A stretch of DNA of 6,257 nt, taken from contig CAKVGW010000078.1 of assembly GCA_934747325.1 (NCBI GenBank), forward strand, positions 1-6,257, written 5' to 3'. A program made the translations under genes and the position numbers. Positions within the stretch are counted from its first letter, which is position 1; each line of letters opens with the position of its first letter. Shown here piece after piece: positions 5,723 to 6,257 of this stretch. The stretch comes from an uncultured Candidatus Melainabacteria bacterium. GTDB taxonomy: Bacteria; Cyanobacteriota; Vampirovibrionia; Gastranaerophilales; Gastranaerophilaceae. The notes beneath the pieces are model-generated. The model did no database searches. It was not told the origin of the DNA and worked only from the letters and a program-made list of their open reading frames with translations.

Positions 5723-6257
5723 ATGTCTAGAACAAAAATAGTATTAGCCGGTGAAGGCGGACAAGGTGTTCAATCTGTTGCTAAAATTCTTGTTGAAGCG
5801 GGTTATGAGGCCGGTAAGCAAGTTTTATATATTCCAAACTTTGGTGTAGAACAAAGAGGCGGTGTTTCAATTGCTTTTTGCCAAATCGCTGATGAAAGAA
5901 TCGGTGAGCCAAGATTTGCAAAAGGCGATATAATTATTATGCTTTCTGATAGAGCAATAGACAGATGCGAGGCTTATGTAAGCGAAAACTCAACTGTGGT
6001 TTACGATACATCTGTTTGTACTAAAAAACCGCAAGTCAAATGTAAACAAGTAATTGGTGTTGATGCGAATAAGATTGCGAACGAAAAACTTAGCGCAAGA
6101 GTATTCAATATAATTATTTTGGGCGTTTTGCTTGCAGCAACTAATGTTTTGAGATTGGAAGATATCAAAAATGCAATGGAAATGGCACTTGGTAAAAAAT
6201 TCGACGCCAAACCCGAATTGAGAGAATTAAATTATAAGGCTCTTGAAATGGGAATGG
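5723..6257 (+). CDS. korC: 2-oxoacid:ferredoxin oxidoreductase, gamma subunit, 3' end beyond the window
   Basis: The gamma subunit is a Rossmann-like domain that completes the oxidoreductase and is associated with CoA binding. From the ATG at 5723 the frame stays open to the window end, giving 178 residues, close to the usual 180-190; probably only the last few residues are missing. The N-terminus has IVLAGEGGQGVQSVAKIL (6-23) with the family GxGGQG motif, followed by FGVEQRGGVS (40-49), the equivalent of the common YGPEQRGG stretch. The middle (DIIIMLSDRAIDRCEAYV) and the end (FNIIILGVLLAATNVL, then KPELRELNYKALEMG) also fit. AAGGAG (5709-5714) lies 8 nt before the start. It is the third oxidoreductase gene of the operon and is preceded by the ORF-less repeat element. 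Whether a ferredoxin-like delta subunit follows cannot be seen. Confidence 0.92.
   Translation, partial: MSRTKIVLAGEGGQGVQSVAKILVEAGYEAGKQVLYIPNFGVEQRGGVSIAFCQIADERIGEPRFAKGDIIIMLSDRAIDRCEAYVSENSTVVYDTSVCTKKPQVKCKQVIGVDANKIANEKLSARVFNIIILGVLLAATNVLRLEDIKNAMEMALGKKFDAKPELRELNYKALEMGM

Noticed and set aside
6001..6210. Minus-strand ORF of 69 codons near the window end
   Set aside because: It lies entirely antisense to korC, which is clearly coding on the + strand and runs off the window.

Overview
The window is low-GC bacterial DNA from an organism that uses ATG and TTG starts, purine-rich Shine-Dalgarno sites (AGGAG) and TAA/TAG stops. It has an anaerobe-type ferredoxin-linked 2-oxoacid oxidoreductase next to a bacterial ClpB disaggregase. 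The AT-rich style and an EF-hand-like small protein would fit a gut-associated non-photosynthetic cyanobacterial relative (Gastranaerophilales/Melainabacteria type). That placement is a guess from gene style and was not tested by any search.

Layout. Positions 1-2523 hold clpB on the + strand; its first ~23 codons lie before the window. A perfect 34-bp palindrome (2531-2564) with a T-rich tail follows and probably terminates transcription from both sides. On the - strand, 2569-2994 encodes a 141-residue protein of unknown function with an odd, EF-hand-like acidic loop. A 209-bp divergent intergenic region (2995-3203) contains several inverted repeats. The rest of the + strand is one operon: alpha subunit (3204-4298), a small S23/four-helix-bundle gene (4344-4736), beta subunit (4798-5550) and gamma subunit (5723 to the window end, lacking only its last residues). 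No ferredoxin-like delta subunit is visible.

The alpha, beta and gamma proteins together form a CoA-dependent 2-oxoacid:ferredoxin oxidoreductase (KorABC/VorABC type). The enzyme oxidatively decarboxylates a 2-oxoacid to an acyl-CoA and reduces ferredoxin.

The most interesting signal is in the two gaps of this operon. Both are filled by sequences whose ends are arrays of an 8-bp unit, consensus GTTGAAAG/GTTGAATA, in inverted orientation. The first pair of arrays encloses the S23-family gene, with a perfect 17-bp inverted repeat hugging the ORF (4342-4358 and 4736-4752). The second pair (5557-5604 and 5649-5688) encloses only 44 bp and no gene. The two elements share an exact 18-bp stretch and similar edges. 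This resembles 23S rRNA intervening sequences, where an S23-family ORF sits inside a terminal stem, but here it is placed in protein-coding mRNA together with an ORF-less relative. The S23 gene's start codon and ribosome-binding site lie inside the left arm, so folding of the stem could control its translation. Mobility, excision and regulation are inferences.
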